Source of the DNA: Trileptium ribeirensis
Taxonomy: Eukaryota; Nematoda; Enoplea; Enoplida; Thoracostomopsidae
Direction: 5' to 3'
Assembly (NCBI GenBank): GCA_030248225.1
Contig: JASANE010027917.1
Location: 51,843-115,842, forward strand
Length of the DNA stretch: 64,000 nucleotides
Both the position numbers and the translations under genes were made by a program. The notes below the pieces were generated by a model, which did no database searches, was not told the origin of the DNA, and saw nothing but the letters and a program-made list of their open reading frames with translations. Numbering within the stretch: position 1 is the first letter of the stretch; every line of letters begins with the position of its first letter. This document shows positions 25,101-37,100 of this stretch, piece by piece.

Positions 25101-28100
25101 TTACGCTGCATATTTGTAGATTGCGAGGTCGTCAAATTTTTTCAGCACCCCCTGCAGAACTTCCCCCGCCGAAGGCTTCTACGTCTGCTCGGCTACCCCT
25201 TGAGACCTCGGTGCGTCAGCATGTATGGTTCACAGGTTCACTTCGTTTGTATGAAGTTTTACTTGGAGGTAAATTTACGGTGCCTGTTTGCACATTACGC
25301 GGGTAATATAGGAGAAGCCTAAAATTTTCCGTAAGTAAGAAATACAGAATTTTGGGATATTATCTGCTCATATAAGATACATTTTCGTTTTGTTTGTGAT
25401 CACAACAGTTTTACCTTGGAACAGCTTTTAATCAGAGCAGTCATTTTTTGAGCCATGAGCTAACATTTATAAAATATCTCGGCAAAGTGATATTTTTCAA
25501 AATGCTGACTAACTTAGTTTGTCGAATGTTTCTCAATTTGTTTGGTACAGGGGAAGTGGTTGGTCAATAATGCGTATATTAATTCAGATGTGCGAAATAA
25601 AAAGTATAACTATTTTATCAGAGTGTGAGACATATCAATGTGTGGAAAACATATAAATGATTACGTTTTTAATCGAATAGGTCTCGACAAATTAAAACAA
25701 GCACGCCAAAATTTTGGATACTTCTCGAGCAAAATTCGATCACATTTAGAAAAAAAAATTAATTGATCTACGCGAATTTCGAGTGAACAGCACTCATTTA
25801 ACTGTATTGTTACGAGTACCGTCGAAGATTGTTGTGTATGGAACTAAAATATTATTTGAGAACTGTTCCATTCTTTTAAGTTATTCACGAGCTGTTTGAA
25901 GTTTGTTTGAGAAATATCAGGTTTTTATTTTTTTAATATTTAAATAATAAAAATTCTCAGCGTGTTCTCTACTCCATTTAGCGAAGATGGAAGGAAGAGC
26001 TAATTCTCGACCAGTTTTCAACGCACGACCTTAGGGTTGATAGTCCAAACGCTGTACCGATTAAGCCACTGAGCATTGCGTGAAATGTTTACTATGAAGT
26101 ATAATGTTGATTATACAGTTACAATGAGAATTAAGTGCTAATGAAGCGAACGAAATTTCGTTTAATTTTGTTTTTCTTTTAAACGGAAATCGATAGTTCG
26201 CGATTAATTAAACGAAGTTCGAATATGTTAAAATGAAAAATCGTTCGCGATTAATTTAACGAATTTAGGTGAAGCGATAATCGCTGAATCACGTGTAGTC
26301 TTGTGGCGCAGTGGTTACAGCGTAAGTTTGACATTCATGAGGTCGTGTGTTCGAGTACTTCTGTGCGCTTAATCTTTTTGGGCAAGAAACTAATGCTCAA
26401 TGCTAAAGGATTCCACCTTTAAAATGGGCACGAGCTTCGTCGGAACCATTACCAATGTCTCTTGTGATAGCATCCAAGGTGTGGCCGAGAAGGCATTATT
26501 TAAACTTAACAACTGGTCACGGTGGGTGCTTTTGGGGTATCCGGATTCCTATCCCATCAGTAATGGCCAAATTCAAGAAGTTTCAAATTCGCCTAGATTT
26601 TGTGAAAATTTCAGCAGAAAATTATTATAGCAGCGCAAACACTAAACTAAAACGCACTATTTATTGTTTGCGTTCTGTTACGCTTCGAATAACAAAATTG
26701 CCATTGTCTGTCAATCTAGTAAAGATCTATACAGACAGAGAATGGTTTTTTGTGCAGGTGATTACGATTTCTGGATACGCCGACGATCATTTTACTTAAT
26801 TTAGTATTCCATTTTCGTCTTTTCACCAAAGCACCAAAAAATCAAACCTGTGTCGTGATTGTCAACTAAACTAACGGCAAGCCGCATTAATTTTGTTTAG
26901 GCCGTCGCAGAGCTGGCAAATACAATTGGTGAACGCGTCGCTGACTATAACTACAACGCGACGTCCGCAACACAGTCTGCGACAGCTACTAGTGATCCGT
27001 CGCAAGACCCGCGGATTCACAATTTTGTCGCCTACGCGCTCTCCGTGACACCGGCACTGGTTGAAGCTCTAACTACTTCGTCGTCGTCGAACGCCGAAAA
27101 CCTCGCAAGTCGACCGCTGATACGAAGAGTCTTGGTTGAACAGTTTACCAACGACGCCGCTTTGACACCGCTGCTGCTCGGAAATGTGTAAGTGTGTAGT
27201 CGTTCGGTGAAGCTTTCAATTTTACAAAGGTCAGTATGTTTGAAACAAAATTCGACTTGGTTAAACAGGTCAGCTTTGTTGAAACAAAGTTTAACTTAGC
27301 TGAAACAAGGTTCAGCATGGTTGAACAGTTTACCAACGAGGCCACTTTGATACCGCAGCTGCTCGGAAATGTGTCTGTAGTGGTTGGGTGAAACTTTGCA
27401 TTTTAAAAAGGTCAACGTGTTTGGAACAAACTTCGACTTGGTAGAAATAAAGTTTAACTTGGTTGAAGCAATGTTTTCATTGGTTGAAACAAAGTTTAAC
27501 CTGGTTGAAACAATGTTTAACTTATTCGAACAATTTGCCAGCAACTCCGTTTTGATACCGATGCTGCTCATTAAACCCGTGTGTAGTAGTTCGATGAAGC
27601 TTTGAATATTTTACAAAGCCGTGATTCATTGATTCATTGTTTGCGTAGCGGAAGTGGTGGGTTTAGCTAAGTAAGTGGGTTATAATCAGAACGTAGTGGA
27701 GATTGTGTGTTGCAGGAGTGAAATCTTTTAAATTTCGTCTGTGTGTGTATGTGATCGGCCATAACTCGAGAAAGCCTGAACAGATGCTCACGATCTTGGG
27801 ATCATTCGAACCGGCATAGTCGATTTACCGTGTACATCTCCTAGTGTTTTGTGATTTGGGGTCTGGTTCGGGGATCAGGGGTCAAAACGTGGGTTTTTGG
27901 CCCCATTTTAGTACCCTTCACTAAATCAAGGTTATTTTTATCTTAACTTTCGAATTTTTATCTCTGGTTGGTTTTATTTCATAGTAAAATGATAAATGCC
28001 GATGTCTCTTTTTGTTTTTCGTTTAAGGCTCCGGTTCTAGAGTTATAGGATTTGAGGTATGGTTCCCCGACCCAAAATTCAAAAATTTGTTCTGACGTCC

Positions 28101-31100
28101 TGAGCGGCTGAAAGTTTCACTTGGGGGTTTCCGGGCATGGGAAACTCATTGCCGCTATTGGTATTGCTCTGTGCCCATGGTTCCATAAGTACGGGGCTAT
28201 GGCGCCCCCAAGGTTCGAGGTCCGAGGTTAAAATGAGAGTTTTTAACCCCATTTTAATATCTTTCACGGAAGCAAGCTTATTTTTATGTTATCTTCCGAA
28301 TTTTTTCTCCGCTTGGTTTTATTTCATAGGAAAATGATAAATGCCGATGCCTCTTTTTTGTTTTTCGATTAAGGCTCCTGTTCCAGAGTTATGGGGTTTG
28401 AGGTATGGCGCCCCAATGGTTCGTCGACCCAAAATTTGAAAATTTGTTCTGACGTTTTGGGCGGCTGATAAGTTTTACCTGTGGGTTTTCGGGCATGGGA
28501 TACTCATTGCCGGTGCCGGTTTTGCTCTGTGACCCATGGTTCCACGGGTACGGTGGTATGACGCCCCGTGGTTAGAGTCAGAGGCCAAAATGAGGGTTTT
28601 TCAACCCATTTTAGTAACCTTCACGAAAGCAAACTTATTTTTATCTCTGGTTGGTTTCATTCCATAGTAAAATGATAAATGCTGATGTCCCTTTTTTGTT
28701 TTTCGATTAAGGTTCAGTTTCTAGAGTTAAGAGGTTTGAGGTATGGTGCCCCAATGGTTCCTCGACCCAAAATTCGAAAATTTTTCTGACGTGCTGGGCG
28801 GTTAAAAAGTTTCACTTGGAGGTATTTTGGCATGGGAAATACATTGCCGTTGTGGGTACTGCTCTGTGACTCATGGTTCCATGAGTACGGGGGCATGGCG
28901 CCCCCAAGGTTCGGGGTCAAAGAACAAAATAAAGGTTTTTACCTCATTTTAGAACCTTTCATGGAAACAAAATTATTTTTATCTTAACTTTCGAATTTTT
29001 TTCTCTGTTTAGTTTTATTTCGTAGTAAAATGATAAATGCTGATACCTCTTTTTTGTTTTTCTATTACGGCACCGGTTCATGGGGTTTGAGGTATGGCAC
29101 CCCCGTGGTTCCTCGAACCAAAATTCGAAAATGTGTTCTGATGTCCTGGGCGGCTGAAAAGTTTTACTTGGGGGTTTTCGGGTATGGCAAACTCATTGCT
29201 GGTATTTATTTTGCTCTGCGACCCATGGTTCTATGGGTACGGGGGTATGGCGCCGCCATTGTTCATCGACCCAAAATTTCTAATTTTACTGTTACATCAT
29301 GGGAGGCTGATAGCTTGCACTTGGGTGTTTTGGGGCATGGGAAACTTACTGCCGGTGTTAGTTTTCTTTTAACTTGTACGGTATTGTGTGGTATCCACAT
29401 ATAGCATATCGACGTATGTTATCGAGAGCTCATTGGCTGTGCACGCAAAAGTCGTAGGTGTACTATGCTTCACTACGTTCTGCAATCTCGATAGAGTTAC
29501 TAGTTTACAGTGCTTAAAATATGTGCACACGGAATTTCAGTCATAAGCGGAATAAATTACAGTGACGGTAAAAATTGTACTCGGAATTTTAGTCAATCGC
29601 AATTCCGTTTAGTCGGAATCAAACGAAATTTTCTATTTGTGGCTTCTCGGAGAGAAGCCACGAACCCTCGGTTCAATGAGAAATCCCGAGAGGACACTAT
29701 ATATAGTGATGTAGCCCTCAGGAAGGTTTTAAAATAGAATTTTTGGATATAGTTTGTAAATAGGGTTACATGGATGATTTTGGTATCAATTTGTAGATCT
29801 GGTGGAAAGGAGTCCACTACGACCGGGTGTTTTTTCCATTAAGCTCTAACTTGTCAACGATATGTTTTGATGATGTTAAGCATGGTACCAATCGACAGGT
29901 GCAGAGAAAGTGTCGGTGCGGAACTTCGTCGTTTTTTGCTATTCCAAGGTTGAGGCCGACGACCCCCTAAGCATCGGCTATATCCCTGGGACCTCGAACC
30001 TCGTGTATGTATGCCCAACGTTGTTAGTTTCAATGCAAATAAGTCACACACAAAAATCAAATATAAAATTAATACACAACAATGTTCAGAAATTAAGCTT
30101 TAAAAATACATATAGACAATCTAATTGGTGTGAGTAATTGGAAACTACCTTGTTAAAAATAGCTTTTTTAGGCTAATGCGTACTCCTATTCTGAAGATAA
30201 AAATAAAGCCCTATTTTTAATTTAGTATACTATAAGAAAAACGCAAATTACTCCTACTTGTGACTAAAAGAACCCTACCCAGAGGTAAAAAAATTACTCG
30301 GTGGTAAAAAAATTACCTGCAGGTAGGATAAAATTGCCTTCAAGAACAAAAAATTATTATCCGCGGGCACAGGGTAAATTTACTCGCAGGTAAAAACGTT
30401 ACCTGCAGATAGGAAAACAATAATTACCCCAAGTAAAATAATCCAGAGGTAATTTTTAATAATTACTCCTAGGTAATTTGAAAGTACTCTCTGGTAAAAT
30501 AGCCTATCCGGTTTTAGAATACTATAAGCTATGGCAGGATTAAGTACGAGTGAGAGTAGTGCAAGTTTACTCGCAGATAGGTCAAAAATTATCCGCGGGT
30601 AGTGGTTACCCCTATTTAAGAATACGGTCGCGGTGTACAAATGAAATTTTATTTATAAATGCCGATAATACTTTTAAAGAGGGGTTCGCCAATGCCTAAC
30701 GTAAGCAACTAACTTAGTATTTGCACAGGAGTAGTATCAAATTAAATAGAGATCATTATGAATCAGCATGCCGCAAGGCAAAAACTATTCAAGGTAACCT
30801 CAATTTAAAGGTAACCTGAACTACTATGGAATGCATAGTAGTTGTAAATCTCCAAATCTGTATTATTTTGTCTTAATAGTATGTAACAGTGGATTACATT
30901 CAAGAGGTTGAAAACATAATTTTCATGTTTTTACTTCAATTGAGAAATAACGAATTAAGGAGACGCGCTTGAAATGGTTGGTATCTTGGCCAAAGTGGAG
31001 GTTCAATCTGTTAATTTTATATATAGAACTAAGTTTCAATACACAGGATAAACTGAGAGCTGCTCAAAATGAACCTGTAATCCAAAAGTTTTAATTAGAA

Positions 31101-34100
31101 ATATTTGCGCACCCTAAATCTTAGCTTAGGTATGGACCCCAATTTTACCTGCAGGAGCATTGAGCTGGGCCCCCAGCTCCAACCTGGGGAGGGCTGAAAA
31201 TCTTGGAATTTTCCCCAGATTATCTTGGTGGAAACCGTAGCCCCTAGGTCAACTAATGGGTTTGTAATTGCATTTTTTCGTGTTTTACATCTATTTGCAA
31301 CAACAATATTTTAGCATCTGCTTTTTTAGTCAAATGTTATTTTTGCTTATTCTTCAGTAGAGGCCCTGCAACCCTTTATATTTATTGCGTGGTGTTATTC
31401 CGTTTGTAACTTGAAACTCGTTATTTTTCACAGAGTTGAAGAGAATAGTTTGAGTATCCACACTCCTGTGCCCCTCATCAGACAGGTAGTTATTTTAAAC
31501 CATGTTGTTATCTTGGTCGTACTTGTTTGATTAATTTCAGAATTTTGAACGAAGCCAAAGACGAAATCAAAAACGTTTCTATTAGAGAAGAGGAAGAGAC
31601 TTTGTATCTGGTAAGCAAATAGGTGTGACGTTATAGCCAGTTTATTTGCGCGAAATAAGTTGGAGATTGCCGAGCCATGTCGAAGTTGCCAATTCATCGA
31701 TAATCTTCGCTTTAAATCTTACCGTCGTCCGTTCCGTGGTTTGTGCTTCATGGCATTTTTTGAGAGATACATTTTCGAATCGTATTGGTTCTTATCTCTG
31801 CCTGCGTGTTATTTGATGAAAAATGTCAAATGCTTTGGAATGAAACTTATTAAAGTTCTCTGTGAAACAAAGTGTCGCAAAGCATTATAGCGGAAAGATC
31901 CACAGTTGTAGTTGTAACAACACTATTCACGAGAAGATAGATTTAAAAGTCCGAAATGTGAGTAGGAGAATTTGATTTCAATTGCTTTTCGACAGTGGTT
32001 CGAAATTCGTTCCAGGGATGTGCGATAATTCGATAATTATTATTATGCCCGATTTTCATTCAAAAAGCTTTGGTCATTATTATGGCGAGGACTGCAAATG
32101 CTCCGGTTACTGAAAGTAAAAAAAGCCTTAACCCTCGTTATAGCCATAATGGGATAACTAATCAGTGTTACATCGCAGGTGTTACACGGTAGTGCTAAAA
32201 CAATCAAGTGTATTATGAGTTATTATGTGGCTCCCGTATCTGGCTATTTGACATATCGTTGTTGGACGATAGTAAAAAGCGTGATAAAGTTGCAGGTTCA
32301 GGGCATTCTTATTGCTAACTTATAATCCTAATTGTCAAGCAATACGTTTAATTAAAAAATACCTATAATATATCAATTCTCGTATTTTAACCAGAACTTC
32401 TTACGCCGTGTAGTCATATCATATATATCATCATAAATATCTTCATTGTCGCCCAGGTTAGATTTTTTCGCAACTGTCAGTTGATTCACAGCTTACTATC
32501 GCACAGAGATTAGTTTGAAAGCGCTTTAAAGAAAATTATTCCATGTCAGGACAGTCGCTTTGCCGCATTGGAGTATCTATCGACTTGAATAAATTTTACC
32601 TAAGCTACGTAGAAAAAACCTGCCGTTATTAGTAATGCAACCGAACCGATCAACTTTAGAAGAACCTGAATAAATCAAATATAATTCCGCGGTTACACTG
32701 ACGTTCCTTTATTTTAATGGTACACTAATTTTAAAACCAACAACAATCTCTGAGCTTAGTTTTCCACAGCAATGTTTGAAATATTAATAACGGTTTCCGT
32801 TATAAATACGAGTATCGTCTGGTGTGGGCAAGAATATCGAACGGCCAGTGTTCCCTACAACAACAAAATGTGTTACATTAACTAGCACTTTTACAAAAGT
32901 TAAAAAAATTGGACTCCATTCCAAAGCCGAGGCCAGAAAAGATTTAACTGGCAACACAGTGACTACTTCTGGAATCTGGGGGGTTGGGTCAAAATAATGT
33001 TGGTTGCTTTACATGGTGATGGGGAAGCACGCCATGTTCTTTTTTAGTTTTCTATCAGCTAGGCTTATAATCGAAATAGGTGTCTCCGGCGAAAATACGG
33101 ACTTTGCCTGCACCGGAACAGACTAACATTTGTGAAATTAACTTGCGTCACTAGCCGTGATATGTTCAGACGACACTTTCTGCTGCAACAATCAAAATTA
33201 TAGTAATAGTACCCTGAACACTTTTCTTTTTCGATTTATAAGGGGACTTCCACTTTCCAAATCCACCCCATGTTTGTGAGACTTCCCCATATCCCTACCC
33301 ACCCCCTCCCCTCAACTCCGCCGAAACCTCCAATGTTCAACTAAATATTTTTTACTTATAATTATTTAGTTGAATTAAATTATTATACTAAAAATTATTT
33401 AGTTATAATAATTAAAAATTAATATGTTTTTGTATACAAAATGTTTTCATAACATTAATTACCACTATTTCTAATACTAAAACGCTTTATAGCCTGAAAA
33501 TACATGTAGAGTTCGGTACGAAAATATGGAAATATTTAGCATTTTTAAGCAAAATTTATTCCCCCACTTTGAAATTCCCCCCGAGAATGACCATGCACAC
33601 TGAAGTCCCACCGCTATTCGGATGACTGAGGACGGACCAGCATACTGATTGTTTTCTACGTGTATCAAATCGGATTTTGGTTATTATCTATTGGCGATGG
33701 ACAAAATGTAAAATTTCCATTAACATGTGCTTTGTTAGATAATTTGTAGACGTTGAAACCGAGCGAATCTCTACGGAAATATGTGGTAATCTCATTGTAT
33801 GATCCCTCAAATTAAGCAGAAATCACTAAAATTTGTTCGAATAAATCTCTCATAAGATTTCATTGTTTTTACCCAGAGTTTGATGTCTGGAAATTAACTT
33901 GAATTCATAACCGCAAGAATAGCAAGGTTTAAAACTTCAACTAATGGTAAAATCCAAAATATTGTTCCTCGTTGTTTGCGTCTTTATCAGAGTGATCAGG
34001 ATGTTTTTATAATAATAGACATCCTTGAAAACACTCCGTCAGTTCAAATAGTTATTTCCTCGTGGCTCGACGGCAGTGTTGACCTGTCGTTATCTCAAGC

Positions 34101-37100
34101 TCTCCTGTTTTCGCAGTTGAAGGTAGTATCCAATACTGTATGTAGTTGTTTCAGAACTTACATCGGTGGTATCACACTTTCCGAGAAACGGTGTTACTTG
34201 TTACTGTATCACTCGATAACTTGGCCAAACATTGGTAAGTAACAATTTCAACATCGTAATTAACAGCTCCTGATTACTAAGGCTGTCGATTTTTATGTTT
34301 GTGGAAGTATCGTGTAGAGTACTTGGATAACTGATAACTCATTATCATCGAGGAAAGCACCCGTGGATGGAAACTTACAAAAGAGGTGTCGGTTTTTGTG
34401 TTTGTCAAAGTATCGTAACCAATAGCTCCCTTAGTACTTGGATAACTGATAACTCATTATCATCGAGGAAAGCACCCGTGCATGGAAACTTTCAAAAAAC
34501 CTCTAGGTTTTTGTGCATGTGAGAGCTGAATATGTACAGTTACGGACAGAAATAAAAAAAATTGGTTATCGTTGGATTTACCCTAGGGAATAGCAAACGT
34601 TAATTCGTCAAAAAGTAGGGAATATGACCCCTCTTGTTCCTGAACTCAAAGATGGAAACATCCAAATGTTGTTCTATGATGTAGGCAAGAATAACCGACA
34701 CCTAGGAATCATTAACATGTTGCAGCAGTTACTACGAGTTTAAGACACACCTAAAACGTGCTAAATTACACACCAATAGTTGCAAAGTTTTGTGCTAAAT
34801 ATAGGTTATCCTGTTGCTAGGTTACCGCGCCAATCCAAGTTTTGTTATAACAACGGCTATGATTTTGGAACGGACGGTCAGATATATATTACCATTGATT
34901 GCAATTAACCATACACACAACTGGGAGAAGTATTGCTATGTGTGTAGAGCTGTATTGCTCAAGAGCTAAGATGAAACAAAGCTCACTTTTAAATCAAAAT
35001 CACGTCGAATTTTATTGTTCAGGGTAAATTTAAATTTTATAACAGGGTAACCGCTACAATGACGTTACAGAAATTTTCACAATGCAAGGGGCTTGTGTTT
35101 TGCAACCGCAGGAATGATACCTATGGCTGGGCTCTCCATTCGCTGAAAATTTTGCCAGGGGAATGAACCAGGGCCCCCTCTGGTTCCGAACCGGGGGGCG
35201 CCCGATTTTGCCAGGGGACATTTTGCCAAAAACGGCTAAAAATCATGTCAGAAACACTGCCAAAATGCTTTTGATGGAGATAGGCGATTTTGAAGCAAAT
35301 TTTGACAAATTTTGCGAAATTTTTGGCTTCACAACGGAATTTCAGTACAAATTTTGATCAAATTTTTTGTACTTTGGACCGATTGGAAACAAAAAAATTT
35401 TCCAAGAAGCGGTGAACCGGGGGAGCCCAAAATTTTGCCAGGGGCGGCATGAACCGGGGGGCACCTGTTCTGAGCCAGGAGGAACCGAAAATGCCAGGCC
35501 CCCAATTTGGAGAGCCCAGTATGCGATAACCCATTTAGCTACTGAATAAGAGAACAAAAACTTTAGATTTTGAATCAAAATCGTTTAGGTATTTGTGTTA
35601 TAGGATGAGAATGACGGGGTGTGATTGCATTTAAATTTTGACAGTTGGTGTACCTATAAGCTTCATATTTTGCAGTCGAAATTTAACTAACGCCGTTCAA
35701 GCTACTGCATGGTTTGCTAAGACCGATGTTATCGACCAAGAGTTGCGTATATTTCTTGTCATAATATATAGCTTTGGAATTATTGGTTGTACGATGTATA
35801 TATCGATTTTTTGATAAACTGATACTGGTTTAATTCATCTCAGTATTTATATAGCTATGAAATAAGGGGTTTATATAATTTTCCGGGTAGACCCGCCCAA
35901 ATGTTACTACTAATGTTATCTTATCGTCTGTAACTTTGCAAAGAATACTCCGATTTGCTAAAAGATCAGCTATGAATAAATTATTAGTTTATTACTTATC
36001 CGTTTCGTTTGATCTAAATATTAGTCACGGTTAGATCTAACTAACAAATAATTAAACGCAATGGCGCTAAACACAACGGTGCTAGTGCAGCATCAAATTG
36101 CGGACGCCGCTTTTCAAGCGAGAAAGCAGTTGCTGATATCTCTGGCAGCGATGAACATGTGCGCCATTTGACGGTTAGACTATAATATCATTATTGTTTT
36201 TATAGTTATGCAGAAGCCTTGAAAACTGTGATCTGTGCCGAAAAATACAACGCTCGGCTAACACAATTGTCGCCGATTGCACAGTTTGGTTTCGATCCTG
36301 CTCTGATACACCGAATAAAGAGGACTATCATTGGAGTAAGTGTCGGTGTTGGGAACTGACGTGACGAACTGAGTCAAAGCGAATGTGGTTTAGTGTGCGC
36401 TCGGTAAAAGTTTCAAAGATCAAAATATTTATTATTAAGCCCTTTCGAAGTTCTAAAAAGGCAATAATACAAAAGCAACACACTAAGTTCAACGTTACTG
36501 CCATCACATACAAGAAATATGAGACCCATAATTTTAAGCTACGCTTTTGCACTTTGCAGTCCGGCTAATCGCCGCGTTGTGTTCATATGTACTATGCATA
36601 TACAATTGTTTTTATTGTATTCAGCAATCCGAAAATCAATGGACCCATTGTGGCTTCTACACACACCTCAAAAGTTTCAAGAAATATAACAAATCTTATT
36701 AAGAATATTTTTAATCTTTTGGTTGCGTTCCACGGAGGCAATGATTCACCTAATGTCGGCATCATACGATAAATTGTCCTACGAATAAAACCAGTGAGTA
36801 TGGATGTTTTTTAGATTTTTTAGATAAATTACACGTCACTTCACGGACACTCAACATAAAAAATGAACGCTAAACGCGAACGAACGTTCGAACGCACGTT
36901 TACAAACAAAGGTAAACACAAACGAACATTTAGAAACGAACGTTATTGTTTTTTGTGAACTTATTTTTGTTCGCTGCTGTATAGCAGGTTTCTGTAATTA
37001 CAGACGGTTAGCGATAAATTAGCATTCACAGAGTTTGACGTTTCCCCACATCAGATGACACTTTAGGCAGCTCAAAGCTATACAAAGAAAACCTTTTATC

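Larger units (their letters stand above)
27188..31540 (+). other. Intron 15, almost entirely repeats
   Basis: 4.35 kb. Contains decayed duplicates of the exon 15 end (27314-27620), a ~345 bp tandem array (27850-29390), an AGGTAA-rich palindromic patch (30277-30610) and a dispersed segment at 31130-31255. A GT-AG-bounded segment at 31434-31485 breaks the frame and is not counted as an exon. Confidence 0.7.
31611..36090 (+). other. Intron 16 with MITE copy B and a short repeat
   Basis: 4.5 kb. Holds a ~114 bp direct repeat (34315-34520), one mariner-like terminus at 34533 and the MITE at 35127-35519. The frame at 33976-34242 has a good acceptor but no homology and is not in phase with the gene. 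Confidence 0.55.

Noticed and set aside
31434..31485. Segment bounded by CACAG and CAG|GTAGTT just before exon 16
   Set aside because: Including it shifts the frame and creates a stop in exon 16. The direct join of exons 15 and 16 matches USP28.
33976..34242. 88-codon frame after a good acceptor (TTTATCAG)
   Set aside because: No similarity to the expected USP helical domain and not in phase with exon 16 or 17.
36091..36173. Longer version of exon 17 ending at ACG|GTTAGA
   Set aside because: Contains an in-frame TGA and would leave a 32-bp intron.
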